Source: Rotaria socialis
Lineage: Eukaryota; Rotifera; Eurotatoria; Philodinida; Philodinidae
Assembly (NCBI GenBank): GCA_905331475.1
Contig: CAJNYU010003035.1
Coordinates: 70,554-134,553 of the forward strand
Reading direction: 5' to 3'
Length of the DNA: 64,000 bases
In this document: in pieces, positions 22,148 through 35,640 of the stretch
Layout of the letters: each line of letters opens with the position of its first letter
How positions within the stretch are numbered: the stretch's first letter is position 1
Translations under genes and position numbers: made by a program
Notes under the pieces: model-generated
What the model was told of the DNA's origin: nothing
The model's database searches: none
The model's input: only the letters and a program-made list of their open reading frames with translations

Positions 22148-25100
22148 TCAAATAATTTTTCAAAATTTGTCACACCGAGCTGGTTGATCCTTATAATTTT
22201 CAATCTTTAAATATACTTATGTGGCAATCATATTTGCGATGATTGAGAAATCTGCAGATTAGCTTTGTATCAAAATTCGATTTTCCATAAAATCGTTAAT
22301 ACTATGATGAAATGGGCAACAGGCATCATTCAGTTTATTCAATTAGACTACGAACGAGTATGTTGATCACTGATATTAATTTAAAATATTTATTTTGGCA
22401 ACAATCGACTAATACTTAAATTACTAACTACTGTAACTAAACTTTGGCTAATTTACTTTGTTGAAAACCAAAGTTAAATAATGAATACAAGTGAACTAAC
22501 ATCCAAATGAATGAAAATACGAGTGTACAACGCCTGTTTCCTCAGCCTTGCACACAGCGTGAAGTCTTTTTTTAAATTTATATATGAATATTATCGAACT
22601 TAGCTGAAGAAAATATTAGATAGCGTATGTTAGGGATAATGGATGCGCAAAAATTTGAAATATGCTGTTCTTTTCTTATGACCCAGTTTTGAGTCTCTAC
22701 AAGTAGCGATTGCATTTCGAACACTCGCACGATGTATCCTATCGTTTAGTCATTCTCCACTTCACAAGTGAGTCTAGGAGAAAAAAAATATTCCTAAAAG
22801 TGACTTAACTTTTGTTTTCATGAAACTTCTTTCAAATTTATTTACCAATTCATCTTCTATTCAAATAATCGCATTAGCGTTCTTTATCTTTGGCTCATAT
22901 CTACTTTGATATCATAGCTTTGAAAGCAACGGCTTACGAATTTCAGTTCTTTTCTTGTGATGTAGCTTGATACGTTCTTTGTAATATGATCATACGTGGA
23001 ACAAACCTAAGGATTCTGTAGGTTATGATCATATTGTGTAAGAAAAATCTAGTTAACTATCAACATCTACTGAAAATGCTGCCTCAGTACGTTTAGTAAA
23101 AGTCACCCTGAATCAGATTCAAATGAGCACCCAAAGCCTACTTTTTTATTCAAAAAACTGTTTTAACAACGTATTAACGAAAAAGAAAATTTGGCAATGC
23201 TCATGAAAAATATATTATTAATTCTACTCAAAACATTCGCTAGCATAATCACTGCAGGATTAGAAATATGAAACATGAGATACTCACCGTCGCTAATTAC
23301 AAGAAGTAGTGTATACAATGGATTTTTGTGATACAGTGCGGCCGTTACGACTCGCGACGGGCAACTATGCAATTAATTAAAACATGTGTCATGGTCTCAG
23401 TGGATAGGTGCAAACATTTGCACTATCCACTTCAATGCTGGTTTCATATTGGATTTCACGAAATCCCAAGTTTTGTAGAGATTTCATTTTTATACACTAA
23501 AGCTCAATTTGAAAGTGCTGAGCGCTGAATAACATCCTGAGAGAAAAACATGACATAAGTCGGTCACTCTTAATGAGCACTGCATTAAATATCTACTAGA
23601 AGAATTTAATTTTGCCATACACTCACGCTGTGAAACAAATAACGTTTTCTCGCTAATCTGATAAAAAGCAGAAAAATAGTATCAAAATGCTGCAAGAAGC
23701 GAACCAGTTTACTGCTTAAGATCGACATCAACAGATGCCAATTTGTATGATTCAAAGCATCATTATGGAGTCCTATCCAGAAGACGAAACATTGGGCCGA
23801 ATGCTTTTCATGTAACTTTTTGACTACTGTTATTACTTAAAACAAATATTGTTTTTTTGGAAGTAGTTAAATCAGAATCTTAAATAAATATCCGTGAGAC
23901 ATGTAAATATTCAAGAAACTCAATAGTGTTTCATTATCAGCTGTTCGTATTTCTCATGATATGCAGCTTTACGGAAGTTTGCGTCAATAATTACATGTAT
24001 CTTGATAGGTCTTTTTACATAAAAATTTAGTTCCGCTATAAAAATTATAGTAAAAAACTAATGACGAGTGAAAATTTCATTTGAATATTAGACTCAACGT
24101 AATTTGAAGAAGTCCTGTTTTCTTATGGAGCGTCGATTCATTCACATAATCCATATAACGCATAGAGCATGCACCTGAAAACGGACGTATACATTCGGAA
24201 AACAGAATCAAAAAATATCATTTTAGTTTTCCTTACAAATAAAACGAATCAAATTGATTTCAAGATATATTGTTTATATCGTACGATGAAATCTATTGCA
24301 ATCAGTCTCGAAACATTTATGTTGAATATTGTGAATTTGATCGAAAAACATATCAAAGCTTCATTCAAACAGCAGATTGTCGTGATTACATCAATCACTC
24401 AATGAATACATTTGCACAGCGTATTGCAAGATCACTGATAGCAATAAATTGACTTTAGCATTAGAACTTTTTTTTAATGAATAAAGCGGTTTTTAGAGTT
24501 CACAATCAAAGCTCAAAACACTTGTCTAACTATACGGTAGATTCAAAAAAGAACAATAACATACATATTTTTCTAAACTGATGGTAAGACCTTATTGTAA
24601 TTGGTGAATAATATATTTAAGAGCGAGCAAGTCACACAAAAATCATAAATACACTCCTGCAGATATATTGATTAGTCTCCTTTAATTAATTGCACTCAAA
24701 GAGACTCGTCTATCGGGCAATAGCATGGATGAACAACCGAACCAATTTGAAAAAATATTTCACATAAATTTATTCTTCATATTGATCCGTTTGATTTTCG
24801 AGACACACTTCGAATCAATTTTATTCTCGATTATAATGATTTACTTCATAGTTTTTTCTGCTTATCAATCCTGAAAATTTTCCACGCATCTTCTATTTTG
24901 CACCAATCGACTACTCTAAACGTTCTTAACCGAATAATTCAATTTTTTCAGGTCGGAGACTTCTAATTTCTCTTTTTGCTATCTATCAATAGTAACTTTC
25001 ACCACTTACAACAATCTTATGATGTTTACCGATGTATTTGTTGACAGAATTTTTCATATAATAACTTTTCTTTTCAAAATTCATCCTGATCTGGTTTGCA

Positions 25101-27947
25101 CTTGTTTTTAGTGCATTTTTGAGTATGACTACAAAATTGAGAATCTTTGAAAACTTGCTTTAATTAATGTATGTGAAAAAACACTTGCGCCGCCTCTCTC
25201 TTTCTTTTTTTCTTTCTTTTACTTTAGAAGGTCGTTTGAATTGATCGATCAACCCACATTATTTATTTGTTTTCAAATCATATGATAATCAGATCACTTT
25301 TACATCTCCGTAGATAAATTACGTAAGATCTTAATGACACTATTTTCTATGTGAGCCAAAAAGTGATGTCGCTGCACACAAAGGACCACATTCACATCTT
25401 CATATTAAATATAGGCCTCCATCAATTTATGTTTCTATAGATGTGAAAGCATTTTCTCGTTCTGTACTTGAATACTTTACTCCTTTGCATATACCTTTGG
25501 AATTAATGATTTTTCAAAGACTCTAGTCAGTGGAAAAAGTAGAAATAATCCTGTGCTGTTATCCATCATAAGAGTACCACTGTGTATCTTTCTTCGTGTG
25601 CAATCATCCACATAGTCTCAATAAGAATATTTTTGTTATATTACGAAACCTCAGTGCACATGAGTGCCTTAAAAATGGTTCGAAGCAGTCGAAAAAAAGT
25701 AGAATTTTTCATTAATACTGATACGCTTTTAGCATACTCGTTTCATCTAATAGTTTATAAGTGTCAAGAAAATGCTATCTTTGAATCGAATTAATAGGAA
25801 TCAATACATAAATAGATCGTTAATGAAGGATCAAATTTTATTCAGATCATTTCTTGGAAATATTTTGTAATTTAAAAATTCTTAAACAATTATTTGATCC
25901 GTAACGTTGTTTTGTTTTTCAGTGCGTACTGTATAAATATGAGTAATTCGTTGAAAAAATAGCGACATCAAGCACAAAACTACACGTTGCTGTCAATACG
26001 AGTTACATAAAGAAAGGTTTCACATTAATTTCGTACTTCTCTGGCTTATTTGTCATGCATTCAACGAGCCGATATAATTATATCGCGCAATAAAAATTTT
26101 TTTAATGCGCTGTTGACCCAATCGATATTTGTTAATGTTATTCGGCTTCGTTTATTCATTTATTTGCTAATCAACTTTTATCATGAATATTACTTATACT
26201 CGGTTCGCATCGAACACTCTGTTTTGTAACTGAAAAATAATTGCAAGGCGCTGTAAGCCTATTCATCTTTTATTGACACTATCAAAAAGGTTTGCAACTG
26301 AAGAACGGCCTGTTTACACAAAAGCAGGGGCGCCCGGCCTCTCTCCGATCAAAGAAGGATAGAAACAAAAAAATACAACTATGGCAGAAAAACATCATAC
26401 ATTATATAGAGAGCGCGTCTACTTTTTTTGCATTTATTAACGTGACTGTTTTGCTCTGTCAACGGTATTATGCATTAATAGTGCTCTGTGGTTTAGCCAC
26501 TTTAGTTCTAGATGAGACAAAAATGTGAAAATCACCTAAGTACAATGATTCAAAGAACAGTCAAGAAGCGAAAACAGACATGAGAACATTACCCCATCTG
26601 TTCATTACGAATATCTTCACTCTACTCTCACTGTCAGATAGTTCTTCGTTATTATTCACTGACTACTGTTCAGTCGTCGGCCATTTTCCTCTACTAATCT
26701 CGTTTTTCTTCTTCTTTCGTCCTTGGTAGTTTTTAGTGTAATTCAATGTCGCATTTAATTTCATAGTTTTCACCGTGTAAAAACAGTGCTTTCTTTTATT
26801 TACTCCAATACAATCGATGTTTGTTCTGTGACAATCGCGTCACCGTTTTTTGCTATATCATAGGAGGTATGCTGAAATGCTAATTACTATGACAGTGATA
26901 GTCGATGTGTAACTTTGACCATTCGAGCTTCTTTTAGTTTTTCTTATGGATGAGAATGACTATAAAGAACAGAATATTATTCAGTAAATAGCGTCAAATC
27001 GATCCAATCTACGGTAAGATAATTTCAAGATGAAAACATCTAAAAATATGATTTCTATTGAAACTTTAGTTTCAATAGTACTTTTGTACAATTAACCACT
27101 AAGACCATAATTCAACAATTTCCATCAGTACTATACTGATTAAAGACTATCGCCAATATAACACTTAGTAAATTTCATACAAATATAATGACGTCAATTG
27201 TAAGTTTGCCAAGTGATATTAGAAAAATAATGCATTATAATTGTCAATGGGGATGTGTATTCGCTAGTAATGGCGTCAAATAAAAACAAATTAGCACAGA
27301 CATATGAATTTTGACATTTTTTTCTTTAGTATACTTTACTCTTTATTGGTTTACAGAGATTAGAAAATTCTGCCATTTCTACATGTTGCGTAGAGAAGAC
27401 AAATTGCTCCTTTTTATTTTTTATTCACTGAAATACGTTCCCTAACACGTTTTTAGTAAGAGTTTTTAGAATAATTAGCTAGATTGATATTCTGGAAAAA
27501 ATTACGATGTTTTTACTGAATAAGTCAATCTATCCATTCGTCTTGAAATTATCTAGATTGAAAATATTTTCATAGCGTGGGTTTATAATTGAGGATGAAC
27601 ATTCGAAGTATTACTCGTCAATGAGCTGAATTAACTGAAAATGGGTTTGACAAAATACAGAAAATTCTCCAGCTTGATTTTACCTCCCAGAACTTGAATC
27701 AAGAACTAGGAGTATCGGGAAAATATAGGCAAGAATTCATCAAATAAAACCGTTGCAAGTAAAAAAATGATAGGATTTCCAGTGATGATTGATTTTATTT
27801 TTTGTACTTTCTACTGCGTATTAGTGTATTACTGTTCCTATATTAGATATTGAATGATCTGTACAGAGAGAGAGAGAGCGGTTGATAGCTTTTGGATACA
27901 TATTTATGTTGCCTACTTTCTAGTGGATCATAAACAAACTATCAGCG
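22148..27947. other. 5.8-kb stretch without recognisable genes
   Basis: Mostly AT-rich single-copy-looking DNA. Frames such as 24169-24405, 25582-25794 and 26292-26528 are short, of biased composition and unlike known proteins. An (AG)n tract lies at about 27865-27879 just upstream of the next gene. I saw no element termini. Confidence 0.45.
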
Positions 27948-30900
27948 ATGAAAGTAGATGCTTTCATATTTATCTTGCTCATGTGTGGCACAATAACATC
28001 GATTTCTTTGCCTGATCTCGGTAATATTATCTCACAAAAATAGTTGCTTACTAATATTTCACTATACAGGTGCGTGTATTGGGCAATGGAAATTAATCGA
28101 CGATATCAAAACTCAAGTCAGCATTAATTGGCAAATATTTCCTCTGGCAAATATATTCCTTGTTGGATTTCAACCTAGTCTTGTAGAACAAGGTTATTGG
28201 TATGCGTTTAGTATTCGCTTGTCACCGGAAACACCTGTATGTATCTTACAGCATTGGACAAAAGATTAATAGTTTAGATAAAAATTTTATTCTAGCTCGC
28301 CGAAATCGTCTACGTTCTTCAATGGCCTGCCAACGACTCGCAACTCTCTTGGAATATATTTAATATAACCAAAACGAATGTCACCATTATAGGTCGCATT
28401 CCATCCATCATCAATCAATTTCAAAGTTGGATCACATCTGGTTCTCTTGTTGTTCAACTAACATTGAATACCAGTGATATCATGTCATTTTTCAATGGTA
28501 ATAAATGCTTTTATATTGTCTATATGCGAGGACAATTTTATGGTAATCAACCGTTACCTCCTGATGACATTATTCTTAATAAATCATTATGCATTTCCTG
28601 TCAAGGTAAATCCTTTTATGAATATTTTTTATCGCGTTAGATGAACATCGATCAACATAAGTAGTTAATATAATGCCGACAGTCAATCTTAATAACACAA
28701 CATATACCACGATAACACGTACACTGCCACCATTGAGTTCGGCCGTGGATGTTTCAACCATCGGTAGCACTGCCACTTCAGGTGAGTAAGCATGTAATTT
28801 TGAGAGTTGTTCAATGATATTAATTGTCAACAAGTATTTCTTAACAAAAAAAAAATAAAAAAACTCAACTTTTAACTAGACATTTCACATCACATAAATT
28901 ATCCGAAATATTACTAATTCCTTGCTAAATTATCATATATTGGTGAACAATAGAAAAAGACTTGAAGAGTCGGAACGTTTTTATACTTTTAAATATCAAC
29001 CAGTATAAGTGAACGAACCCTCGAACAAAGTAATAACATACATTTCATTAGTAAAACTTGTTTTCTTGAAACACAATAATCGAGTAACATCTGATGTATC
29101 GAATAATATTACTTTTTGAGGGTTTTTGTATAAACTTTTATACTGTATATTGCAAGCACCAAAGAAATTGCATGATCTGATTTAAATTTGTCTTCGTCAA
29201 TTTGTTTTAGTATTCAATGTATTGTGGTCAGGTCGAATTACAAATATGCTGTGGTCAAACGATTGTTACAATCTGACCTCATCGTGTAGTCAGAACTTGA
29301 CTGCTAGTCTACAGAAAGCGGTAGGATTATCTCATAATTCTCTTTTATATCTCAGTAGTTCTCTTGCCTAATTAGTTCTGTTCATTGTCAAGCAATGGTT
29401 CAGCATCTTCATTCACTTGCCATCAATTTATACTGAATTCGTTGAAGTAAATTATTAGTTATTCTTAAATTCTTTTACGAGTTGTTTCGCTGTTGATATT
29501 TGTATGTAAGTTTAGACCTGGTTCGATTCTTTTCTCGAGTACTGCTACTGTGAGCTCGCAGTTACCGCAAAATTCGGTTGTTGCATTTATAAGTAATGGA
29601 TTGGCAAATGTAAGCAGCTCCAATAGCAGCCTACTTCAATTTGATCCGGCATCGAATAATCTAACGAATGCGCCGGCAGTCATACTTACAACGTCCAGTG
29701 AATCCATAACTAATGTTGATAATACTACAATCGCTTCAAGAGCAAGTACATTGACGGCAGTCATATCATCACCAGGTATTTCAACCAACAAAAATGTCTT
29801 TCCAACAGACGAAACAACTGGCACTATTTACTCTTCGACAGCTGGTTCGCTTGCAACTACGCAGTCTCCGTCAGGCGGCACAGTTGGCAATAGTGGCTCT
29901 TCCACAGTAGTCTCAACCAATACTACAGAAGCTGTAACATCAGCTTCAATTGGAAGCATTTTCTCTTCGACAGCTGGTTCTCTTGCAACCACTCAGTTTC
30001 AGTCAGGCGGTACAGTTGGCAATATTGGCTCTTCGACGGTTGGTTCTCTTGCAACAACTCAGTCTCAGTCAGGCGGTACAGTTGACAATATTGGCTCTTC
30101 GACGGTTGGTTCTCTTGCAACCACTCAGTTTCAGTCAAGCGGTACAGTTGGCAACATTGGTTCTTCGGCAGCTGTTACTCAATTAAGTAGTGCGTCTTCG
30201 CTAAGTAATTCAACTGCCAACGGTGGTATTTCTATGAGTGTTTCAATTGCAAACAGCCACGCTTCGACGGTTGTTTCAACCACAACTAATGGATTATCTT
30301 CCGCTCCTTTAATTACGAGCAATGGTTATGCGACAACTATTTTAACAGCAAACAGTAGTTCCGCGTCAGGTCAGTTAAATAATTGTGTCAATATCATTGC
30401 GTTAAATTGAACAAAATTCGATTTCAATACAATTAGATAGTTCCATTTAAGTTTACGTGAGAGTATCAAGAATTCGAAGTTACAATTGAACACTTATACG
30501 AGTCTTGGGAATTGAACTATTTTATCCCTGCGAAACATGATTCCTATTTTGAGAAACGCCTTCAAGATTTCCTTCACATTTTTCAATTTTGTACCATATG
30601 CTGAAATCGTTTATACGAGTTTATACATCGTGAGTTAATTTATCTTTATTTATCAATGAAGATATTACTAACAAACTTTCAGCAATTTTTCATTAATGAT
30701 CCATCATAGTTTCACTAAGGTAAGCGTTAGGTTTGCAGTTATCTTATATACTATCGATGGAAATAGTAATGACTAGTTTGACTTGAATATTACAAGTCTG
30801 GACTTAAAACCCTTTGAGCTTCCCTCTATGTTGTATTTTACTTTCATTAAATTCAGATGGGCTGATTTAAAGTTTGCTTCGTTAACGTTTTTTAGTATTC

Positions 30901-31741
30901 AATTTATCGTGGTCAGGCCGAATTACAAATATGCTGTGGTCAAATGATTGTTACAATCTGACCTCATCGTGTAGTCAGAACTTGACTGCTAGTCTACAGA
31001 AAGTGGTAGGATTATCTCATAATTCTCTTTTATATCTCAGTAGTTCTCTTGCCTAATTAGTTCTGTTCATTGTCAAGCAATGGTTCAGCATCTTCATTCA
31101 CTTGCGATCAATTTATACTGAATTCGTTGAAGTAAATTATTAGTTATTCTTAAATTCTTTTACGAGTTGTTTCGCTGTTGATATTTGTGTGTAAGTTTAG
31201 ACCTGGTTCGATTCTTTTCTCGAGTACTGCTACTGTGAGCTCGCAGTCACCACAAAATTCGATTGTTGCAAATCTCAATAGCGTATTGTCAAACATGAAT
31301 AGCTCGTCTGGCAGTGTACTTCAATTTGATCCGGCATCGAATAATCTAACGGTTGCAAATTCACCCCAAGTCACAACGAATACTACTACGCCTATAACTG
31401 CAAATTTAACAACAACGAGTCCTGGTAATGAGAACAGCGGTAAATAATAGTAAAATTTAAATTCAAGGATCGTTTTACAAGATCTTTCATTTTCTTCAGG
31501 TGATTCTTCATGGCAGTTAATTGTTGGCTGTGTTGTTGGTATCGGAGGCTTTTTAATTTTGTTCACAATCATTTTGAGCGTTTATATTTGTATCAAATAT
31601 CGTCGTCAACGATCTGTTCCTTTCAATAGAGGAACACAAGGAAAACTCAAATACAACGCTGATGTCTACAAATCCCTCGGAGATCAACATCCAACTATCG
31701 GCTCTGAATCTCCTGATATTATAGTGACGACTGCTTTTTAA
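27948..31741 (+). CDS. Multi-exon type I membrane protein with Ser/Thr-rich stalk and duplicated exon cassette
   Basis: Eleven exons with consistent phases: 27948-28020, 28070-28236, 28296-28605, 28683-28781, 29211-29320, 29393-29446, 29511-30369, 30896-31005, 31078-31131, 31196-31439 and 31500-31741. Exon 1 encodes a signal peptide (MKVDAFIFILLMCGTITS). Exons 2-4 encode an ectodomain with several N-glycosylation sites and CFYIVYMRGQ; I do not recognise its fold. Exons 5-7 and 8-10 are tandem duplicates, each ending in a mucin-like Ser/Thr/Gly region; the first contains four 22-residue repeats. The last exon holds the membrane span (LIVGCVVGIGGFLILFTIIL), a basic stop-transfer KYRRQR and a short cytoplasmic tail. 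Most introns are 48-77 nt; those before the two copies (429 and 526 nt) are longer. A surface or adhesion role is inference. Exon joins were placed by eye. Confidence 0.65.
29211..31439 (+). repeat. Intragenic tandem duplication of a three-exon cassette
   Basis: 29211-29690 and 30896-31370 are near-identical through both introns and the start of the third exon, with an offset of about 1685 bases. Each cassette has exons of 110 nt and 54 nt plus a Ser/Thr exon and enters and leaves in phase 1, so both can be retained in one reading frame (110+54+859 = 1023 nt for the first). Confidence 0.75.
29827..30157 (+). repeat. 66-bp tandem repeats encoding a 22-residue mucin-like unit
   Basis: Four copies of a unit reading STxGSLATTQxQSGGTVxNI, three of them contiguous (about 29960-30157) and one separated by an insert (about 29830-29895). 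The contiguous copies differ by only a few bases, suggesting recent expansion or conversion. Confidence 0.75.
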
Positions 31742-33937
31742 TTCTTCATAGTTTTGTTAGTCCTTTAAAGTGAACTGAACACATTGTTTTGCATTATTTT
31801 GAATTTTTTTTAAAATTATTTTATAATATTTCAAAATTTTCCAAGTATCTTACTTTTATATCATTTCAGAAACTATTAAAAGCTCCATCAAAAACGTCAT
31901 TTCACTTCGAATTAATTACTCAGTAAAGCAGAAGGTACTAAGATTTATCAGACTTGTTCAATAACATGATGTATGAGTTTACAAACATACGGATTCAAGT
32001 AAGAACAAAACGAAACAATTTTATTTAATAAATCCACACTCGTAGAAAAAGTTGAAAAGAGTTATTGCGTATGTGAGTGTGCATCGCATTGTTTTTAAAT
32101 GAAAACATAAAATTACTGTGTTGGTTTAATATGTCGCTTAAATCTTCAAATTTAATGTATTCCGCTTGCTCGACAAGTCTATCTTGTAATGAATCAATCA
32201 TTATTCAATTCTCGGTATTAAAATGCACGCCCAACGATGAACAAAAATGCTATACATATGAACCTCTCGATGAAACATTACGACAAATAAAGAAGAAATG
32301 CCTTGGTAATCGCAAGAACCTAATTTTCATAAAGAACAAATGTATTGTAGTCATATACTAGCTTGTTTTAATTCCAGGCTTGAATATATATTTCTATGAC
32401 TAATTATTGTCTCGAATGGTATAATATATAGAAGAGAAAATACGAACGATGAGCGTATGATTAATATTTGTTTTTCTTTCTCTACCCGAAATTATAGGCT
32501 TTCTTTCGTTGCACATCTCTTTATTTTGCCAGTCTTTACATCATCCACAACTCTGAAAAACAAGAGCAGTGTGCAAACAAAGCAATGTTTACACCACCCG
32601 GGTAGCTACGATTGAAACCTTTTCTTTGCTATCCCAATCAGAAAATGTAATTTATTTGATTTTTTCCACATAAATTGGCCTTCTCACCTGGTGTGTGTGT
32701 GAAAAAGAGACAACGCAGGCGACTATTTTTTTTCTTCATCTTTGTGCAAGACGGTGATATTGACTTTACTATAGCTGATTTTACTTTATCTTTCACGGGC
32801 TTCAAATTGTTTTCATTTACCATGTGCTGTTCAATAATTGATTAGATTTTGTTTTGCGATCGAATATTAAAAGAATAAATTGATATGATTATATGGAAAT
32901 ATTACAATATAATCATAATGTAAGACAAGTTTACAGACTTCGTATCGCTATCCAGAAAAAAAGAAAGAATTGTATCGCACAGTATTGATCCATTACTGAC
33001 AATACAATTAGTGTAACTCTACTAAAGAGATAATATTATAATTAAATTAGGGATAATTATGTCAAATCTTAGTTTATCTTCACCATACTCACATTTTCTT
33101 TAATAGAAATCGATTGCTTTTCATTCAATATTTGACTCGGTTCCATCTTAGCTGTTTGTTTCATTTCCTACAGTCTTATTTTCATAGATCTACCTCTATG
33201 CCACAGCGAAAAAGAAAAACAATAAGTGTCAACAGTTATAAAGTAGCATGCTAATATTGCTGGCAAATCCATCTGTGCTAAAACTTTCTTCGTTTACTGT
33301 TGTTTTTGATAGAAAAGAAGACACTGAAAAGAAGATTGGAGAAAAATGAGGTGAAAGTGCTCGAATAAGCAACAAGCTACCGTTTACAAATCTCATTTCG
33401 AAAGATTTCCGAAACCTTTTGTGAAAGAAATATAAAAAAATATAAGCATCAGATACAAAAAGTGTAGAATCACTTGACAATCATCTTTCATTTCCTTTTT
33501 ATCCAAGGTTGACAGAAATTTTCGTTTGCTCTTAGTATCACAAATTACTGATTTCGATGAGAACGACGAATATTTCTTGCTGCGTAATGCCAATCTCTTT
33601 GATTCTTATTATTCAAAAAAATATTAAAGATGTAAACGAAGTCAGTTTCTACGAAGATTTACATCTTTAAATGAATTGAGAAAAGATCATCTTACGTCAT
33701 CTACAAATTCGAACTCGCAATCTAACTATTAATTTTCTCAATACATACGAGACTGTATAGATTCACTGCTGCTCTGTAGTGATCCAAGAACAGCATTCTA
33801 CACAACTATGTTCGCATAGAAAAAAAAATGATCAATTAAATACATCTCAGTTCGTATGACTGGCGTTGTGGATCTTTCTTTAAACGATAACCACATCCTA
33901 AATCTTTAATTTTAACGCTTGAATACGATATTAAGAG
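31742..33937. other. Gene-free stretch
   Basis: AT-rich spacer between convergent genes. A frame at 32077-32361 has spaced cysteines (ACSTSLSC, LKCTP, KCYTY, KKCLGN, NKC) faintly like a rhamnose-binding lectin exon, but too weak to call. Two overlapping minus frames at 33229-33593 look accidental. Confidence 0.4.
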
Positions 33938-35467
33938 TTATATAGTAGATTTATTAAAAGCATTATCAATATTTTCAAAAGTTGCTATAAAAGGTTCTTC
34001 AACATCATTTGCACAAGCATTCATTTCACGGATAAGTTCAATCATGAAGTAATGAAGCACTCTTGGAGTTGAAATTCTATTAATAATATTAGCATTTCGT
34101 TCATTTGAATAATTTGTGAGTGTCTTAAAATCTGTAAATGATTTACAACGAGATCTTGAAGCTTTTTCATTCATGCCTTGAAGAATAAAATCAGCGTAAT
34201 TTATTAACGATTTTGTATTCCAATTCATTTCATATGTTGGGAATTTATCATTCCGACTAATGACATCTCGTAGATTTAAACCATCGATTTCAGGATAAAA
34301 TAATGATAAGTAAAAGTTATGAGCCATTACAGCTGAAAGAATCGTTTGAGACACTGACGAACGACAAAACGATGGCAATAATGTGTTGTTATCCTTAGCC
34401 TGTTTTAAAAAATATTGACTTTCATCAATACCATCGATAATAAATACAACTGTTTTCTTTAAATGTTTCTTCATAAATTCTGTTAAATATATTAAATCCG
34501 TAACTACATTATCATAGATCTTTCTTTCAATGATTGGATTCTGATACTGTTCACTTTCAGCGATGAGCAATAATAATTCAAGATTTTGATTATCATTTCG
34601 AAGAACGATTAACTTGTTGAGTTCTCTTTTTAAATGTGTAAGAAAGGGCTTATCTTGATGAACATTTCGCTCAAGAATTTGAACAACAGCATTATTTGCA
34701 CTATATATACCATTGTCTGTTTTGTTAAGAATAGAGTTAGCAAAATTTTCTAAGTTTTGCACGCCCGGACCATTGTAATAAAAGCATAAAATAGTTATTA
34801 AATCTATTTTTCGGTCCAGCGAAATATTTGGAAGACTGAATGGCTCTTCTTTATATCCATTAACCAATTGTGTTACTAATACAGACAAAAGTAATTGACC
34901 GAATTCATTTGCTGACCAACGATCGAGACAATTTGTAGTTTCACAATATTTCTCATCGGATAATGCTACTTTTACAAATCTTTCGAGATATTCATTTATT
35001 TGTGCGTTTTGTATTAATATTTTGAAATATTCATTTGAATTTAAATATTTATAATAGTGACATCTCAATAATGTTTTACCAGTTCCAAGTTTTCCTACTA
35101 GTAAAAATGAATTTGCTGAATGATCTGATTGTAAGATTGCTGGTGGTAATACAGGTTTATATATAATGTCAGAACCGAACTCATCAGCATTTACTCGTTT
35201 AAACGGGTTTTCTAAATAATCAATACCATAAAACTTATTGAAATCTCTATTCTGAGACTTTATCATATCACAAGAGTCTGCATATAAAGCATGCTTGCAA
35301 ATAAAGTGATAAATATCAGTCGAAGGAACCGCAAGGCACACCAAAACCACGAAAATTTTCAATAGATTTTCAATAAAATTATTTCTTGGAGCATGTGGCA
35401 TTGATGGAGTATGTGGCGTTGATGCGGTACGTGACATTTCTGGAACAATATTACGAGCGGATCTCAA
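33938..35467 (-). CDS. Membrane-anchored P-loop NTPase, copy 1
   Basis: A 509-residue single-exon protein. A hydrophobic segment at about residues 31-50 (LLKIFVVLVCLAVPSTD) follows a Ser/Thr/Pro-rich head and probably anchors the protein. Walker A is GKLGTGKT (125-132) and Walker B is VVFIIDGIDE (340-349) with the acidic pair expected of AAA+/STAND-like ATPases. The helical region after Walker B (SQTILSAVMAHNFYLSLFYP, then TYEMNWNTKSLINYADFIL) resembles the lid/sensor region of KAP or STAND P-loop proteins. The exact family is not recognised. A near full-length paralog starts 700 bp away in the opposite direction. It lacks the Ser/Pro-rich head, so the true start of this copy could be further in. 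Substrate unknown. Confidence 0.65.
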   Translation of the reverse strand: MRSARNIVPEMSRTASTPHTPSMPHAPRNNFIENLLKIFVVLVCLAVPSTDIYHFICKHALYADSCDMIKSQNRDFNKFYGIDYLENPFKRVNADEFGSDIIYKPVLPPAILQSDHSANSFLLVGKLGTGKTLLRCHYYKYLNSNEYFKILIQNAQINEYLERFVKVALSDEKYCETTNCLDRWSANEFGQLLLSVLVTQLVNGYKEEPFSLPNISLDRKIDLITILCFYYNGPGVQNLENFANSILNKTDNGIYSANNAVVQILERNVHQDKPFLTHLKRELNKLIVLRNDNQNLELLLLIAESEQYQNPIIERKIYDNVVTDLIYLTEFMKKHLKKTVVFIIDGIDESQYFLKQAKDNNTLLPSFCRSSVSQTILSAVMAHNFYLSLFYPEIDGLNLRDVISRNDKFPTYEMNWNTKSLINYADFILQGMNEKASRSRCKSFTDFKTLTNYSNERNANIINRISTPRVLHYFMIELIREMNACANDVEEPFIATFENIDNAFNKSTI

Positions 35468-35502
35468 ATAGTATGTTTTGTGGGCTAAAGGAACTCATAA
35501 AA

Positions 35503-35640
35503 TTATTGGACGAAAGCCTGATTGCCTTTTCCCTTCCATTGTAACTTTGCAGCTAACGCTTGTTCTTTGTATACGACGTCAATGGGTTTTCGTAGTGCTC
35601 CACGAACAGCTGTCATCAGAAGTATCAGTGTAAAAGTCAT
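35503..35640 (-). CDS. Possible 45-residue small open frame
   Basis: An ATG at 35638-35640 opens MTFTLILLMTAVRG, signal-peptide-like, followed by KPIDVVYKEQALAAKLQW and a TAA at 35503-35505. Codon use and composition look protein-like, but there is no homology I recognise. It may instead be a leftover 5' exon of the NTPase gene beginning at 35467. Confidence 0.25.
   Translation of the reverse strand: MTFTLILLMTAVRGALRKPIDVVYKEQALAAKLQWKGKGNQAFVQ

Noticed and set aside
21812-22210. Cys/Arg-rich frames on both strands
   Set aside because: Created by AGGACAGG/CCTGTCCT words at the end of the hAT-like element.
29923-30186. Repeat-rich frames on both strands
   Set aside because: Out-of-frame readings of the 66-bp Ser/Thr repeats.
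32077-32361. Cys-spaced frame faintly like a rhamnose-binding lectin exon
   Set aside because: Too few conserved positions; no flanking exons in phase.
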